Source: Vibrio alfacsensis (GTDB lineage Bacteria > Pseudomonadota > Gammaproteobacteria > Enterobacterales > Vibrionaceae). Taken from it: 64,000 bases of DNA. The stretch is taken from contig NZ_CP032094.1 of NCBI RefSeq assembly GCF_003544875.1, positions 186,001-250,000 of the forward strand. The letters are read 5' to 3'. The notes under the pieces were generated by a model. The model searched no databases. It worked only from the letters and a program-made list of their open reading frames with translations, and was not told where the DNA came from. The translations under genes were made by a program, and so were the position numbers. How positions within the stretch are numbered: the stretch's first letter is position 1; each line of letters begins with the position of its first letter. This document shows positions 9,227-22,299 of the stretch, in pieces.

Positions 9227-9239
9227 GCTCTTTAACAAT
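9227..9239 (+). promoter_or_regulatory. boxA antitermination site (leader)
   Basis: GCTCTTTAACAAT matches the rRNA boxA element bound by NusB/NusE and is in the expected place in the 16S leader. Confidence 0.85.
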
Positions 9240-9459
9240 ATAGACCTATCAATCTGTGTGGGCACTCGTTGATGATAATCCAATTAGATACCTCGGTATC
9301 AAATTAGGTTTCAATGAACTGAGTGACCAAACGAGTCGAAAGACTTGGCACAGTCAATTCATTATCGTTCTGTTGGAACGATAATAGCTTTAAAATTACT
9401 TCTTACTTTCGAGTAAGAGCAGTTTTGAAGTCAGTATTCATTGAGCCGAACAAAATCTT

Positions 9460-10993
<1,534 letters not shown>

Positions 10994-11083
10994 TACGATG
11001 ATTACTCACGATGAGTGTCCACACAGATTGATACGGTTTATAAAGTAAAAGAGACGAAGATATCCCAATATCTTCAATCCAGT

Positions 11084-11159
11084 GTCCCGTTCGTCTAGAG
11101 GCCTAGGACACCGCCCTTTCACGGCGGTAACAGGGGTTCGACTCCCCTACGGGATACCA
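11084..11159 (+). tRNA. tRNA-Glu (UUC)
   Basis: A 76-nt cloverleaf including the encoded CCA, anticodon TTC, in the 16S-23S spacer. Acceptor arms GTCCCGT and ACGGGAT pair. Confidence 0.97.
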
Positions 11160-11161
11160 TT

Positions 11162-11237
11162 GGGTCGTTAGCTCAGTTGGTAGAGCAGTTGACTTTTAAT
11201 CAATTGGTCGCAGGTTCGAATCCTGCACGACCCACCA
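11162..11237 (+). tRNA. tRNA-Lys (UUU)
   Basis: A 76-nt cloverleaf with encoded CCA and anticodon TTT, two bases after tRNA-Glu in the rrn spacer. Acceptor GGGTCGT pairs with ACGACCC. Confidence 0.97.
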
Positions 11238-11264
11238 TTTCTTTTTAGAAATGACTCTCAAGAT

Positions 11265-11340
11265 GGGGCTATAGCTCAGCTGGGAGAGCGCCTGCCTTGC
11301 ACGCAGGAGGTCTGCGGTTCGATCCCGCATAGCTCCACCA
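11265..11340 (+). tRNA. tRNA-Ala (UGC)
   Basis: A 76-nt cloverleaf with encoded CCA and anticodon TGC. Acceptor GGGGCTA pairs with TAGCTCC. Confidence 0.97.
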
Positions 11341-11375
11341 TTCTTGACGTCTACCACGAGACGTAAAACTCATGT

Positions 11376-11449
11376 GGGCGATTAGCTCAGTTGGGAGAGC
11401 ACCTGCCTTACAAGCAGGGGTCACTGGTTCGAGCCAGTATCGCCCACCA
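11376..11449 (+). tRNA. tRNA-Val (UAC), two bases short
   Basis: Anticodon TAC, acceptor GGGCGAT with ATCGCCC, and encoded CCA. It is 74 nt instead of 76: one G is missing from the variable-loop G run and one C from the T arm, leaving a six-base T loop. Both losses are in homopolymer runs, so a sequencing error is more likely than a real odd tRNA. Confidence 0.93.
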
Positions 11450-11520
11450 TCTTTAAGCACACTTTCTTTTAATAGAAAGCAGAGTGTTTTTAAAAATGGT
11501 TACTTCATGAGAAGTGATTA

Positions 11521-11533
11521 GCTCTTTAACAAT
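11521..11533 (+). promoter_or_regulatory. boxA antitermination site (spacer)
   Basis: GCTCTTTAACAAT recurs between the spacer tRNAs and 23S, the expected second boxA of an rRNA operon. Confidence 0.8.
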
Positions 11534-11775
11534 TTGGAAAGCTGACAAAACAAATCTTGTCTTAAATAGATAAGCGTTTGTTTGTAAAGTTCTCAAAGTA
11601 TTCATTTCGATGAATACACAAAACACATTCAAGTGTTCTTGGGTTTTGCGAAAGCAAAACATATTTGAGTCCGGCAAAATCGATAGCTATCTCGCTCATT
11701 CAAATAATGAGATAGCAACTTTGGTTGTTTAAACAACAAACTCAAGATTTCTTCTGAAACTCTTTGGGGTTGTAT

Positions 11776-14655
<2,880 letters not shown>

Positions 14656-14778
14656 ACAACACCCAAAGGGTTTTGATGGACTCAAAGCAAGAACAGACTT
14701 GATTGTGTAGAGAACACAGAAACAGCTTTCCAAACTTTTGTTTTCACTTTTTAAAAAGTGAAAGTAAAAGACAGAATT

Positions 14779-14896
14779 TGCTTGGCGACCATAGCATTTT
14801 GGACCCACCTGATTTCCATTCCGAACTCAGAAGTGAAACGAAATAGCGCCGATGGTAGTGTGGGGTTTCCCATGTGAGAGTAGGACATCGCCAGGC
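14779..14896 (+). rRNA. 5S ribosomal RNA
   Basis: TGCTTGGCGACC at the 5' end pairs with CGCCAGGC at the 3' end, and the central CGAACTCAGAAGTGAAACG block is typical. At 118 nt it appears one or two bases short; a C run in GGTTTCCCATG has three C where four are usual. Confidence 0.95.
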
Positions 14897-14983
14897 TTGC
14901 TTACTGTTTTAGATTTTAAAAATCTAAAGGCAAAACTGAGATTTAGCATCATTAGTATAAGACTAAATTTTAGTAAAATTTGC

Positions 14984-15074
14984 GGAGAGATGGCTGAGTG
15001 GTTGAAAGCACCGGTCTTGAAAACCGGCGTACGTTAATAGCGTACCTAGGGTTCAAATCCCTATCTCTCCGCCA
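14984..15074 (+). tRNA. tRNA-Ser (UGA), integration site of the island
   Basis: A 91-nt class II tRNA with a long variable arm, anticodon TGA and encoded GCCA end. Its last 28 bases plus CT form the left copy of an exact 30-bp repeat whose other copy is at 28516-28545, so the island integrated into the 3' end of this gene and restored it. Confidence 0.96.
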
Positions 15075-15076
15075 CT
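15047..15076 (+). repeat. Left attachment site (attL), 30-bp direct repeat
   Basis: These 30 bases, from TAGGGTTCAAATCC to the CCACT just past the tRNA-Ser end, are repeated exactly at 28516-28545. The repeat covers the T-arm and acceptor 3' half, the usual crossover region for tyrosine-recombinase islands. Confidence 0.93.
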
Positions 15077-15086
15077 TTTAAAGACT

Positions 15087-15113
15087 AAACCGCTGTTTTT
15101 ACAGCGGTTTTTT
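15087..15113 (+). terminator. Terminator after tRNA-Ser (island side)
   Basis: AAACCGCTGT and ACAGCGGTTT form a 10-bp stem with a TTTT loop, followed by more T. It lies inside the island, so it probably replaced the original tRNA terminator now stranded at 28549-28580. Confidence 0.85.
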
Positions 15114-15149
15114 CGTTTTTACAGCTCAAAAGTCGACAAGTACAAAAGG

Positions 15150-16417
15150 ATGACACAAATGTATTTGTTACGACTCCCAAATAGCGTTTACTACACTCGT
15201 ATTGCAACGCCCCATTCTCTTCATTCTCGTGGGTATCCAAAAGAGATTCGATTCTCTTTGTTTACCAAAGAAAGGCGCATCGCTTGCCTGCGCAACGTTG
15301 ACCAAACAAAGGTCATACTCTCCCTTTTTGAACACGCTAACGCACAAGATCTTCCGTTTGTTGAATTTAAACTTTCTCTGAACGAGCAGATCAACCAGCT
15401 TCGCGAGCAATTTAACCAACAAACCCAAGGCGACATTTCTGCTCAAATACCAATACTGAGTAATTGTTCTTCTTCACAAAAGCATTCTTCTGAAGTCGAT
15501 ACAGAAACACTCGAAGATTTTATCCAATCAAAAAGTCTTGAGAGTGTAACAGCGCTGACGCTAAAGCAACTGAAGCAGCGTTGTGGTGATTTCCTTCTTT
15601 TTGTTGAAAAGCAGCCTGCATCGAAGATGACGAGTAAACTAGCGATGGCTTATCGAGATGAGTTGTTGAGCCGAGGCTTAAGTTTGAAAACGGTGAAGGA
15701 CTATATCGCTGCAATTAAGCAATTTTTGAACTGGTGCGTTGTTCAAGAGCTTTTAGAGCATAACCCTTTTTCTAACATTAAACTTCCCTCAAAACCCACC
15801 TCGCCCGCTTCCCAGCGCCCGCGCTGGGCATACCAGAATTAAAACGATTGTTCGGAAGCCAGATTTTCAAAGAGCAATCACAATCTTTCCACTGGGCGAC
15901 TTTAGTGATGTTTTATCAAGGGTGTCGTCCTTCTGAAGCTTGTCAGCTAGAAGTGAAGGACGTCCATTTAGATGGAGACATTCCTGCCATCCACTTCATT
16001 GATTCTGGCGAGCAGCAACATCTTAAAAATGCGGCTTCGAACCGTTACGTACCCATCCATCAAGCGCTGATTGATAAAGGCTTTTTGAATTACGTTCGTG
16101 AACGCCAGGAGCAAAGACAAGCACAATTGTTTGACTATATTCCGCGAGGTGATGACCTAGATTGGTCAAAGGACTATCGAGATACGATGGGTGACATACT
16201 GGATACTTGTGGCTTTGTCGCTGGAAGTCGAGCGACAGCTTACTCTTTTCGTCACACGTTTATCGATGAGCTAAAGCAAGCAGGAGTGGCTGAACACGTT
16301 GTCGCACAGATTGCTGGTCACAAGACACATAGTCTGACTTATGGGCATTACGGGAAACCACTGCCCTTAAAAGCGCTTGTGAACGCGGTTAATTGCTTTT
16401 GCTTAGACCCTTTTTAA
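15150..16417 (+). pseudogene. Tyrosine recombinase (island integrase), single frameshift
   Basis: The N-terminal 230 residues (SAM-like core-binding domain, ending at ...NIKLPSKP) and the C-terminal catalytic part are in different frames and meet near 15820-15845. Reading one more C in the C run near 15818 joins them as ...QRPALGIPELKRLFGS. The catalytic part has the arginine in YQGCRPSEACQL, HxxR-like SFRHTFIDEL, the late histidine in AGHKTHSLTYG and the tyrosine in GHYGK. It is the gene next to the attachment site and is the natural candidate for the island's integrase. It is either inactivated or a homopolymer miscall; the latter seems likelier. Confidence 0.85.
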
Positions 16418-16617
16418 CTTGATTCACCACTGAGGTTTTCGCAAAAATAAAGGATTTTTTTTGCCTAGGCTAAGTCTCTGATTGTATTTCATGATTTTTA
16501 TCATGAGCGTAATTTGTTGATTTTTATTAGCATTTTCATATTTGATTTCCATTTTTTCGAGCGATATTCTGCTTGCAATTTACAACAAGAGCAGCCGAAG
16601 CTGCCGAGGAAACCAAT

Positions 16618-17721
16618 ATGAGTAACAGTCAGATTACTGTAACCCAGTACATTAAAAAGTTCTTACACAGCCGAAAGTTTGCGGTCAAACCCTCGACGTT
16701 TATCTCCGAAAAATGCAAAGCCAATAAGCTAACTCGCTATTTCAGCTCGACGCCCATAGACGCCGTGCGTCATAGTGACATCATCGAAATGCTGGACGAA
16801 TTGCATGAGTGCTATTCGAACAAGAGCATCAACGAATTTCTTACTATTCTAAGAGCGGTGTTTCTGCGTGCTGAGCGTGATGGCGTCGTTGATAGAAACC
16901 CAATGAACGGCATCAAAAATCTTAAAGCTATTAAGCCCATTCCAAATCCATTTACAAAAAAAGAGCTCAGCCAACTCCATCAAACGATGGCTTGTGAGCA
17001 GGGAAAAAATGCTGTTGAGCTCGATGTATACACGGGATTACGTATTAGTGAGTTACTTGCTCTAAGTTGGGAAGATATTGATTGGGAAAATCAAGTTTTG
17101 TGGGTTCGTCGTGCCAAGGTACTTCAAAGCTATAAAACGACGAAGACGAAGGAATCAACACGTAAAGTCGAGCTGAATGAGTTAGCAATGGAAGTTCTTA
17201 GAAGGCAGTGGGCACTTACAGGTCAGCACGAAGCGGTTAAGATATCAGTCTTGCAAGATGACAATAAATCTTACGTAAAGGAGCGCGTCCACATTGTTTT
17301 TTACAACAGCCAAACTAACCAACCATTCCTTCACGCAGCTCAATTCAATAATGCGTTCTTTCGAGCCTTCTTAGAAAAGGCAGGGGTTGCTCATCGTGGC
17401 GTGGGGCAATTGCGTCATACCTTTGCCAGTCAAAACCTCACTGCTGGCATCGCGAAAGATTGGATTGCGATGCAAATGGGGCACGCTGATACAAGCATGA
17501 TTGATGATCACTATGGTCAGTGGATACCCGCAGACTCCCCCAACTATTCTCAAGCTGCTGCTGAGCATTTGGCTCAAACATTTGGGCATGATGAATTCGT
17601 TGTGCGCTCTGACGCATCGGATGAATCATTGCCTCAAGAGTATTCATCCCTGCTTACTGCGTTACAAGCAAAACCGGAATTGTTGGCGCTCGTGAAAGCG
17701 GCTATAGGGGGTGCATCATGA
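16618..17721 (+). CDS. Tyrosine-type site-specific recombinase (second island integrase)
   Basis: A 367-residue phage-type integrase. It has an N-terminal arm and SAM-like domain (about residues 8-95), then a catalytic domain with Arg in YTGLRISELLAL, the HxxR pair in LRHTFASQNL, the late His in MQMGHADTSM and the nucleophile Tyr in DDHYGQW. The start at MSNSQ is favoured by a GAGGA Shine-Dalgarno; an in-frame start 45 nt upstream is possible. It follows the first recombinase by about 200 nt. Two different recombinases in one island may reflect an element with two excision activities or a nested insertion. Confidence 0.9.
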   Translation: MSNSQITVTQYIKKFLHSRKFAVKPSTFISEKCKANKLTRYFSSTPIDAVRHSDIIEMLDELHECYSNKSINEFLTILRAVFLRAERDGVVDRNPMNGIKNLKAIKPIPNPFTKKELSQLHQTMACEQGKNAVELDVYTGLRISELLALSWEDIDWENQVLWVRRAKVLQSYKTTKTKESTRKVELNELAMEVLRRQWALTGQHEAVKISVLQDDNKSYVKERVHIVFYNSQTNQPFLHAAQFNNAFFRAFLEKAGVAHRGVGQLRHTFASQNLTAGIAKDWIAMQMGHADTSMIDDHYGQWIPADSPNYSQAAAEHLAQTFGHDEFVVRSDASDESLPQEYSSLLTALQAKPELLALVKAAIGGAS

Positions 17722-17742
17722 GGCTGTGGCATTGCGCTAAAG

Positions 17743-17899
17743 TTGGCACCTGTGGTGCCAATGTCGTTCACTTGAAAAGTGTTACGGCAAAGAAACCCGC
17801 TGCACTCCCGTCACACTTTTGCTACGCAAAAGATGCACGTGAGCTTGGGGCCAGAGATGCTTCTCTGGACTCTCATCCATGCCCACCTCTGAGGAGGTG
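17743..17899 (+). other. Hairpin-rich segment (candidate oriT or structured RNA)
   Basis: Five short perfect stem-loops follow one another in 157 nt: TTGGCACC-TGT-GGTGCCAA (17743-17761), CACTT-GAA-AAGTG (17769-17781), CTTTTGC-TAC-GCAAAAG (17816-17832), CCAGAGA-TGCT-TCTCTGG (17850-17867) and CACCTC-TGAG-GAGGTG (17884-17899). The last contains the Shine-Dalgarno of the next gene. A short frame (17718-17906) runs through the segment, but the density of perfect hairpins argues for a nucleic-acid function. The position just before a relaxase-like gene makes a transfer origin or a translational control element plausible. This is inference. Confidence 0.5.
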
Positions 17900-17902
17900 C
17901 GT

Positions 17903-19391
17903 ATGAAGACCATTCGTCTCTTTCATCGACTAATGAATTATACCTCAAAACCGCAGGACAGGGTGAAATGTGAGCATTCCCTCGCGCATTCATTGCGCAT
18001 ATCACCACCTACAGCGGCAAAGAAAACAAAAGCATTTGAGTGGAATTCCGAGCTCGTTAGCAACAATTTGGTTTGGGCTGGTTCCGACATTGAACCTCTC
18101 GAAAATATAGCAAAGGACAGCCGCTTGGAGTGGTTGTATCAATTAGCACCGGAGCCCAAAATTCATAATCAATCCAAGCTGCAAACTCAACTGCGTCAGT
18201 ATCGCAGAAAGTTGAAAAAAGCCATTACCAGTGAGACTCAAAAAGGCAATCTTGAAGCTGCAACACTCATGGATAAGATCCTTAACTCAACAGATTTTGT
18301 TCCTTATGAATCGATACAATTGCTCGCACAACTGCCCCTTCAGCGAAAACAGCAACGCAAAGATGCTTCAAACGTATTTGAATGCTCACAACCAGTTAAG
18401 AAATCGACCCAACGCGAACAACGTCTTTTTGCAGGAAGGGATTTTTAAAGTTCCACATCAATGGAAGGTGGGTACAGATATCATCAGTCTTGAAAACTAT
18501 CTCGCGTTCACGCGTCAGTTTTTAGAGCATTACTTTCCTGATTACCCCGTCAAGCTCATCATTGGGCATGACGATGAACGCCATAAAGAGGATAACACGG
18601 GAGCGCATACGCACTACTTCATCTCAGGTCAAAACCAAAAGACGGGGGAATATGATTTACGCAAAGCGCAAATCAAGGTCGTGAATGAATATATTCGTCA
18701 ACACGCCGCAGAAGAAGATGAATTACCCGAACATGGAAAACTGACTAGGGTCGAAGCCATCACGTTCGGTCATTACTACCAGTGCATGGTGCTCGACTTT
18801 GCCAATGCAAACCTGTTTAAGAGTCGTCGGTTAAAAGCCGAGTTTGCGCCTGAGTCTGAGCGAAAATCGGCGCAGCGCAAGAAAATGAATGCAGAAGTGA
18901 AACTGCCAAAATCCGAGCACAGTCATAACTATTACACGTATCAACTCGAGCGCATGATGCGAGAAATGCAGGTTTACGAAGCACGAAACGCGCAGTTGGT
19001 TGCGGAAACAAATGGATTAGAAAGGAACAAAACCCGATTGCTTGCTGATATCTCACAAAAACAGATTATCGTGAATGGCTTAATTGACAAAGAAGAGAGC
19101 TTCAAATCAGAAGTGAATTTACTTCAAGATGAAATATCTCACCTTAAACAACTAATGGAAGACCTGAAAAATACAGTTGAATCCAAACTAGTCGATGTCT
19201 TTAAGAATATTCTGCTTGCTACTCTATCTCGTGATCAAAAGATGGCTGCTAAACAAGCTAAGTATCTTGCGTTAGCTTTCAATCGAGCACTTGAGCTTCC
19301 CCCCTTCTTAGCACAAGGCATTCATAAGGAAATCAGTATGCTAGACAATAACATCCCAAGCATCGATGCCGAAGATGCAATGGATAAGTAA
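17903..19391 (+). pseudogene. Relaxase/mobilisation-like protein, frameshifted
   Basis: Two overlapping frames together encode one protein of about 495 residues. The first (17903-18448) starts with MKTIRLFHR behind a GAGGAGG Shine-Dalgarno. The second (to 19391) has a histidine-rich stretch (GHDDERHKEDNTGAHTHYF) like the metal-binding HxH of Mob/Pre relaxases and a long C-terminal coiled coil (about 18940-19200). The frames join if two A are added to the AAA at about 18359, giving RKKMLQTYLN. Mob-type function is inferred from the His cluster, the CEHSL-like motif and the context; no conserved-domain assignment is certain. Confidence 0.6.
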
Positions 19392-19412
19392 GTTAGTAAG
19401 TGACTTACTTAT
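19384..19412. promoter_or_regulatory. Inverted repeat, candidate operator of the kfrA-like gene
   Basis: ATAAGTAAGT and ACTTACTTAT form a perfect 10-bp inverted repeat with a 9-nt spacer, 38 nt before the KfrA-like start. KfrA-type proteins are known to bind inverted repeats at their own promoter, so autoregulation is plausible. Confidence 0.5.
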
Positions 19413-19450
19413 TAACAAACCGAAAATAATAACTAAAACAGAGGTAAATA

Positions 19451-20122
19451 ATGGCTAGACCCAAATCGTACACAGATGAAGATGTCATCAAGATTGCTAA
19501 TCAATTGGTTGCTAAAGGAAAGGTGCCTTCTGGCTGGCATATCAAAGAAGAACTTGGTCGAGGGAAAATTTCTGCGATTCAGTCGGACTTAGACCGCTTA
19601 ACCCAAGAAGGACATATTTCAGTTGCCCCTCTTACCGCCGATGACGACAAGGAAGCAGAAGCTACGGTTCCCATGTCGTATGATATTCCCGTTGAGTTAC
19701 AGGAGCTTTTAGCTAAGCGGGAAAAAGAGCTTTACAAAGTAATGCTAGATATGACGACTGCTTTGAATAACAGGGCTCACGAACACTATGAAACTATAAT
19801 GGCAATTCGGATCCGTGAGTTCGACGCAAAGTACAATCTAGTCAATCAGGCTAAAGAGAGAGCTGAAACTGAGTTAATCGATGTTGAACAACGCCTACAA
19901 AAGCAAGTTGAAGCAAAGGAAAAGCTTGAAGATAAAATTGAAGATTTAGAACTTGAGTTGGCTCAATCAAAACAGGACCACAGCGAATTACTTCAGCACA
20001 ATTTACAACTTACAAATAATGTGAGCACTGCGGCTGAGAAATATGAAGCACTTCAAGATAAACACCATGAGCTATTGGGGCGCATCCAGCACGATAAAAA
20101 GAACGTACAACCGTCACCGTGA
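19451..20122 (+). CDS. KfrA-type DNA-binding coiled-coil protein
   Basis: The first 60 residues (MARPKSYTDEDVIKIANQL to GKISAIQSDLDRL) match the KfrA_N DNA-binding domain of plasmid proteins. The rest, about residues 85-215, is an almost continuous alpha-helical coiled coil rich in E, K, Q and L. KfrA is an auxiliary plasmid-stability and transcription repressor that forms filaments. Here it sits on an integrated island downstream of the relaxase-like gene. A spaced inverted repeat lies in front of it. Confidence 0.82.
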   Translation: MARPKSYTDEDVIKIANQLVAKGKVPSGWHIKEELGRGKISAIQSDLDRLTQEGHISVAPLTADDDKEAEATVPMSYDIPVELQELLAKREKELYKVMLDMTTALNNRAHEHYETIMAIRIREFDAKYNLVNQAKERAETELIDVEQRLQKQVEAKEKLEDKIEDLELELAQSKQDHSELLQHNLQLTNNVSTAAEKYEALQDKHHELLGRIQHDKKNVQPSP

Positions 20123-20334
20123 CTGGTAGTTTTCTTTCACTACCCATCCAAAACCAGGCATTGGCTTAAGATAGGCAACTTCGGCTACATAAGCTGCCAT
20201 TATTCAAAGTCCTTTAGCCAGCCATTGTTGCATCAGATTACAGATATAATGGGCATAAGCACGGATTAGCAAGCGCAAAATGCCTTCTTAATCGGGTAAC
20301 CTGAATGGGTGAGGCCGCGTTACTCAGAGTGAGT

Positions 20335-20401
20335 TTGTTCTTATGTTAGCCATATAGCTATGTTTCTCTCTTTAAGAACAAATGTTAGCTATATGGCTAA
20401 C
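20335..20401. repeat. Duplicated near-palindromes, candidate operator or iteron pair
   Basis: Two related 18-mers of the form GTTAGCYATATRGCTAAC lie at 20345-20362 (imperfect at its right end) and 20384-20401, centres 39 nt apart. They are further framed by a perfect 10-bp inverted repeat TTTGTTCTTA (20335-20344) and TAAGAACAAA (20373-20382). Such arrays usually bind a dimeric regulator or partition protein. The binder here is unknown. Confidence 0.6.
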
Positions 20402-20606
20402 CTATTTTGTGTACTCACATACGACATAGGTGAGTTTATGGTACTTAAGATAATATATAGCACTTAAATATCCCTAGGTGTGCAAGCGGAATCTGAAACA
20501 CGGAAATGCCCCAAAACGTTTCAGGGGGCATAGTACAAGTATCGGAGGACAATAAACTCTCATATACTCCAAAGCGCATGATGAGAAAAACACAAAAGTA
20601 CCATAT

Positions 20607-20639
20607 AATAAAGCCCGTACCTCAGATACGAGCTTTATT
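20607..20639. terminator. Intrinsic terminator downstream of cap5
   Basis: AATAAAGC and GCTTTATT close an imperfect hairpin that also pairs GTA with TAC. It lies 68 nt beyond the cap5 stop and is AT-flanked on both sides, so it can end the minus-strand CBASS transcript. Confidence 0.65.
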
Positions 20640-20706
20640 GTTAAACTAGTATGACTTAATTAAGTCTACCTATAAACAAAGAAAATTAAGCATAATATCC
20701 GCAATA

Positions 20707-22299
20707 CTACCTCACAACCGACACACTACATTTGTGGTTTTCGTTTTCTAGGCTTAGTCTTGGCACCATAGTTCCATTGTCAAAATCATAAACAATAACT
20801 TTAGGGTGATGTGTATCATATGCTTGCCCAATAAATACAGATGCAGCATTTGACGCACAAGGGAACAAATGAATAGTTTGTGCTCCATATGTAGACTTAA
20901 GTTTATGAAACAATGATTGAAGAGCTGTAGTAAAAGCCTTTCCATCTTCAGGGTGTGGTATAGCCCCATTCCCCATAAACAATTTTTTAGCTCGAATTGT
21001 AATAATTTGAGCCCCTGTACTTTTACAAACTGATTTAGAAGCTTCAACTAAGCTTTCTGGCTCTGCTGTTAAGGCTATGTTTATTATAAAATCAGTACCG
21101 CTTCCTAAATTTTCAAGCCCCTCTATGTCATAGAACTCACCAACAGGTTCTATTGCAGGCCATATCCAACTACCGCTTTCTCTGAATCTGAGCATTGGGG
21201 TAACAGAATTTTTGTTTCCGATTTTAGCCCCTAAACCAATAAGTGCAGAAGTTGGTCCAAAACCAAATAGCGCAGCATTGAAACCAAAATCTTTGGTTTG
21301 TTGAATAATTTTATCAGCAGCAGTATTAATAACTATTGGCATCACACTCCAAAACGTTTCTGGAGAGTCAGTTAAGAGTTCTTCATTATTACTTAGTACA
21401 TTGATCTGCTGGTACATCCTTCTTTTGATTACAGAAAGGCTATTGGCAATTTGAAGGTAAGAAGGGGGAGAAACAGTCTGAGAATTGACAGGCCACAAAA
21501 CAGCATAAACAGGGATTGGTTGATTCTTTAAACCATCAAGTAAACTATTTGCAACCGTACTAAACTCTGAACGCATTGTAGATAACACCGAAGCAGGGTA
21601 ATCACTTGCTGCAACTTTATCTATGAGTCTGTGGTGTTTATCGCATAAGAGCAATACATTATTCGGATTATCTGACAGCTCTTCTGACAACATCGTAATG
21701 CCTCTGGCTCCTTGCTCTGACGATGCAACATTGTGAGCCAAATATGCATAGTTGCCCGAAGTACCAGAAACCTCATCGTAATCAAGCTTTTCCCCACATC
21801 CAGCAAACATACAACGCCCGAAACTATCCCGCCAAACGGTTTCTTTGGTAGGTTTTGTAAAGTCTGGACCACGCCCTATTTTTTTCCTTTCGCTTTCAAA
21901 GCGGACAAACAATGGCTCTACCTCGTCCAGATTTAACTCGGTTCCCTGAGCACTTGCCTTAAACCAAATTCTTTTAATACTTTCCAAATGCAAAAGATCA
22001 TCACTAGTAATTGTGTAGCCTTGAATGCATCTGTAAGTGATATTTCTTTGTTCACTCGCCAAGTTCTTTATGCAAAGTGCCGTAAGTTTTGGTTCAAAGC
22101 AAAGACGCAACGTGGCACTTAATTCCTCCCCCAACATCAGTAAAACAACGATGTTTCGATTGCCTTCATCAGTTAAAACCCCAACTTGCTCCCAAGTAAC
22201 CAACTTTCGTAGATTATCGAGATAGCTATGGAAGGTATCCTCCGAATCTAATGGAGAGCTAGCTGCTTGGTTACAGAACTGTTCTGCTTTATTACCCAT
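20707..22299 (-). CDS. cap5: CBASS effector: HNH endonuclease fused to SAVED domain (Cap5-like)
   Basis: An effector nuclease expected to degrade DNA when its SAVED domain binds the cyclic oligonucleotide made by the CBASS cyclase. An HNH domain lies at about residues 165-240: paired cysteines in GRCMFAGCGEK, the histidine in AYLAHNV, and NNVLLLCDKHHRLID. A SAVED domain covers about residues 330-530, with ALFGFGPTSALIGLG and a late HLFPCASNAASVFIGQ...VIVYDF block. The ATG start overlaps the end of cap3 by 8 nt (ATGGGTAA). At 530 residues it is longer than the roughly 400 usual for Cap5, because about 150 residues of unassigned sequence precede the HNH. Confidence 0.88.
   Translation of the reverse strand: MGNKAEQFCNQAASSPLDSEDTFHSYLDNLRKLVTWEQVGVLTDEGNRNIVVLLMLGEELSATLRLCFEPKLTALCIKNLASEQRNITYRCIQGYTITSDDLLHLESIKRIWFKASAQGTELNLDEVEPLFVRFESERKKIGRGPDFTKPTKETVWRDSFGRCMFAGCGEKLDYDEVSGTSGNYAYLAHNVASSEQGARGITMLSEELSDNPNNVLLLCDKHHRLIDKVAASDYPASVLSTMRSEFSTVANSLLDGLKNQPIPVYAVLWPVNSQTVSPPSYLQIANSLSVIKRRMYQQINVLSNNEELLTDSPETFWSVMPIVINTAADKIIQQTKDFGFNAALFGFGPTSALIGLGAKIGNKNSVTPMLRFRESGSWIWPAIEPVGEFYDIEGLENLGSGTDFIINIALTAEPESLVEASKSVCKSTGAQIITIRAKKLFMGNGAIPHPEDGKAFTTALQSLFHKLKSTYGAQTIHLFPCASNAASVFIGQAYDTHHPKVIVYDFDNGTMVPRLSLENENHKCSVSVVR

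Larger units (their letters stand above)
20123..20706. other. Intergenic region between kfrA-like gene and CBASS operon
   Basis: This 584-nt stretch carries no convincing gene. It holds paired 18-bp near-palindromes (20345-20401) and a hairpin terminator (20607-20639), listed separately. The remainder is AT-rich and unassigned. Confidence 0.6.

Noticed and set aside
15150..15842. Programmed frameshifting in the recombinase
   Set aside because: No slippery heptamer with a downstream pseudoknot is visible, and a one-base C-run change explains the break.
17718..17906. A 62-codon frame overlapping the recombinase stop (ATGA)
   Set aside because: It runs through five perfect hairpins and encodes no recognisable protein; a structured nucleic-acid element is a better reading.
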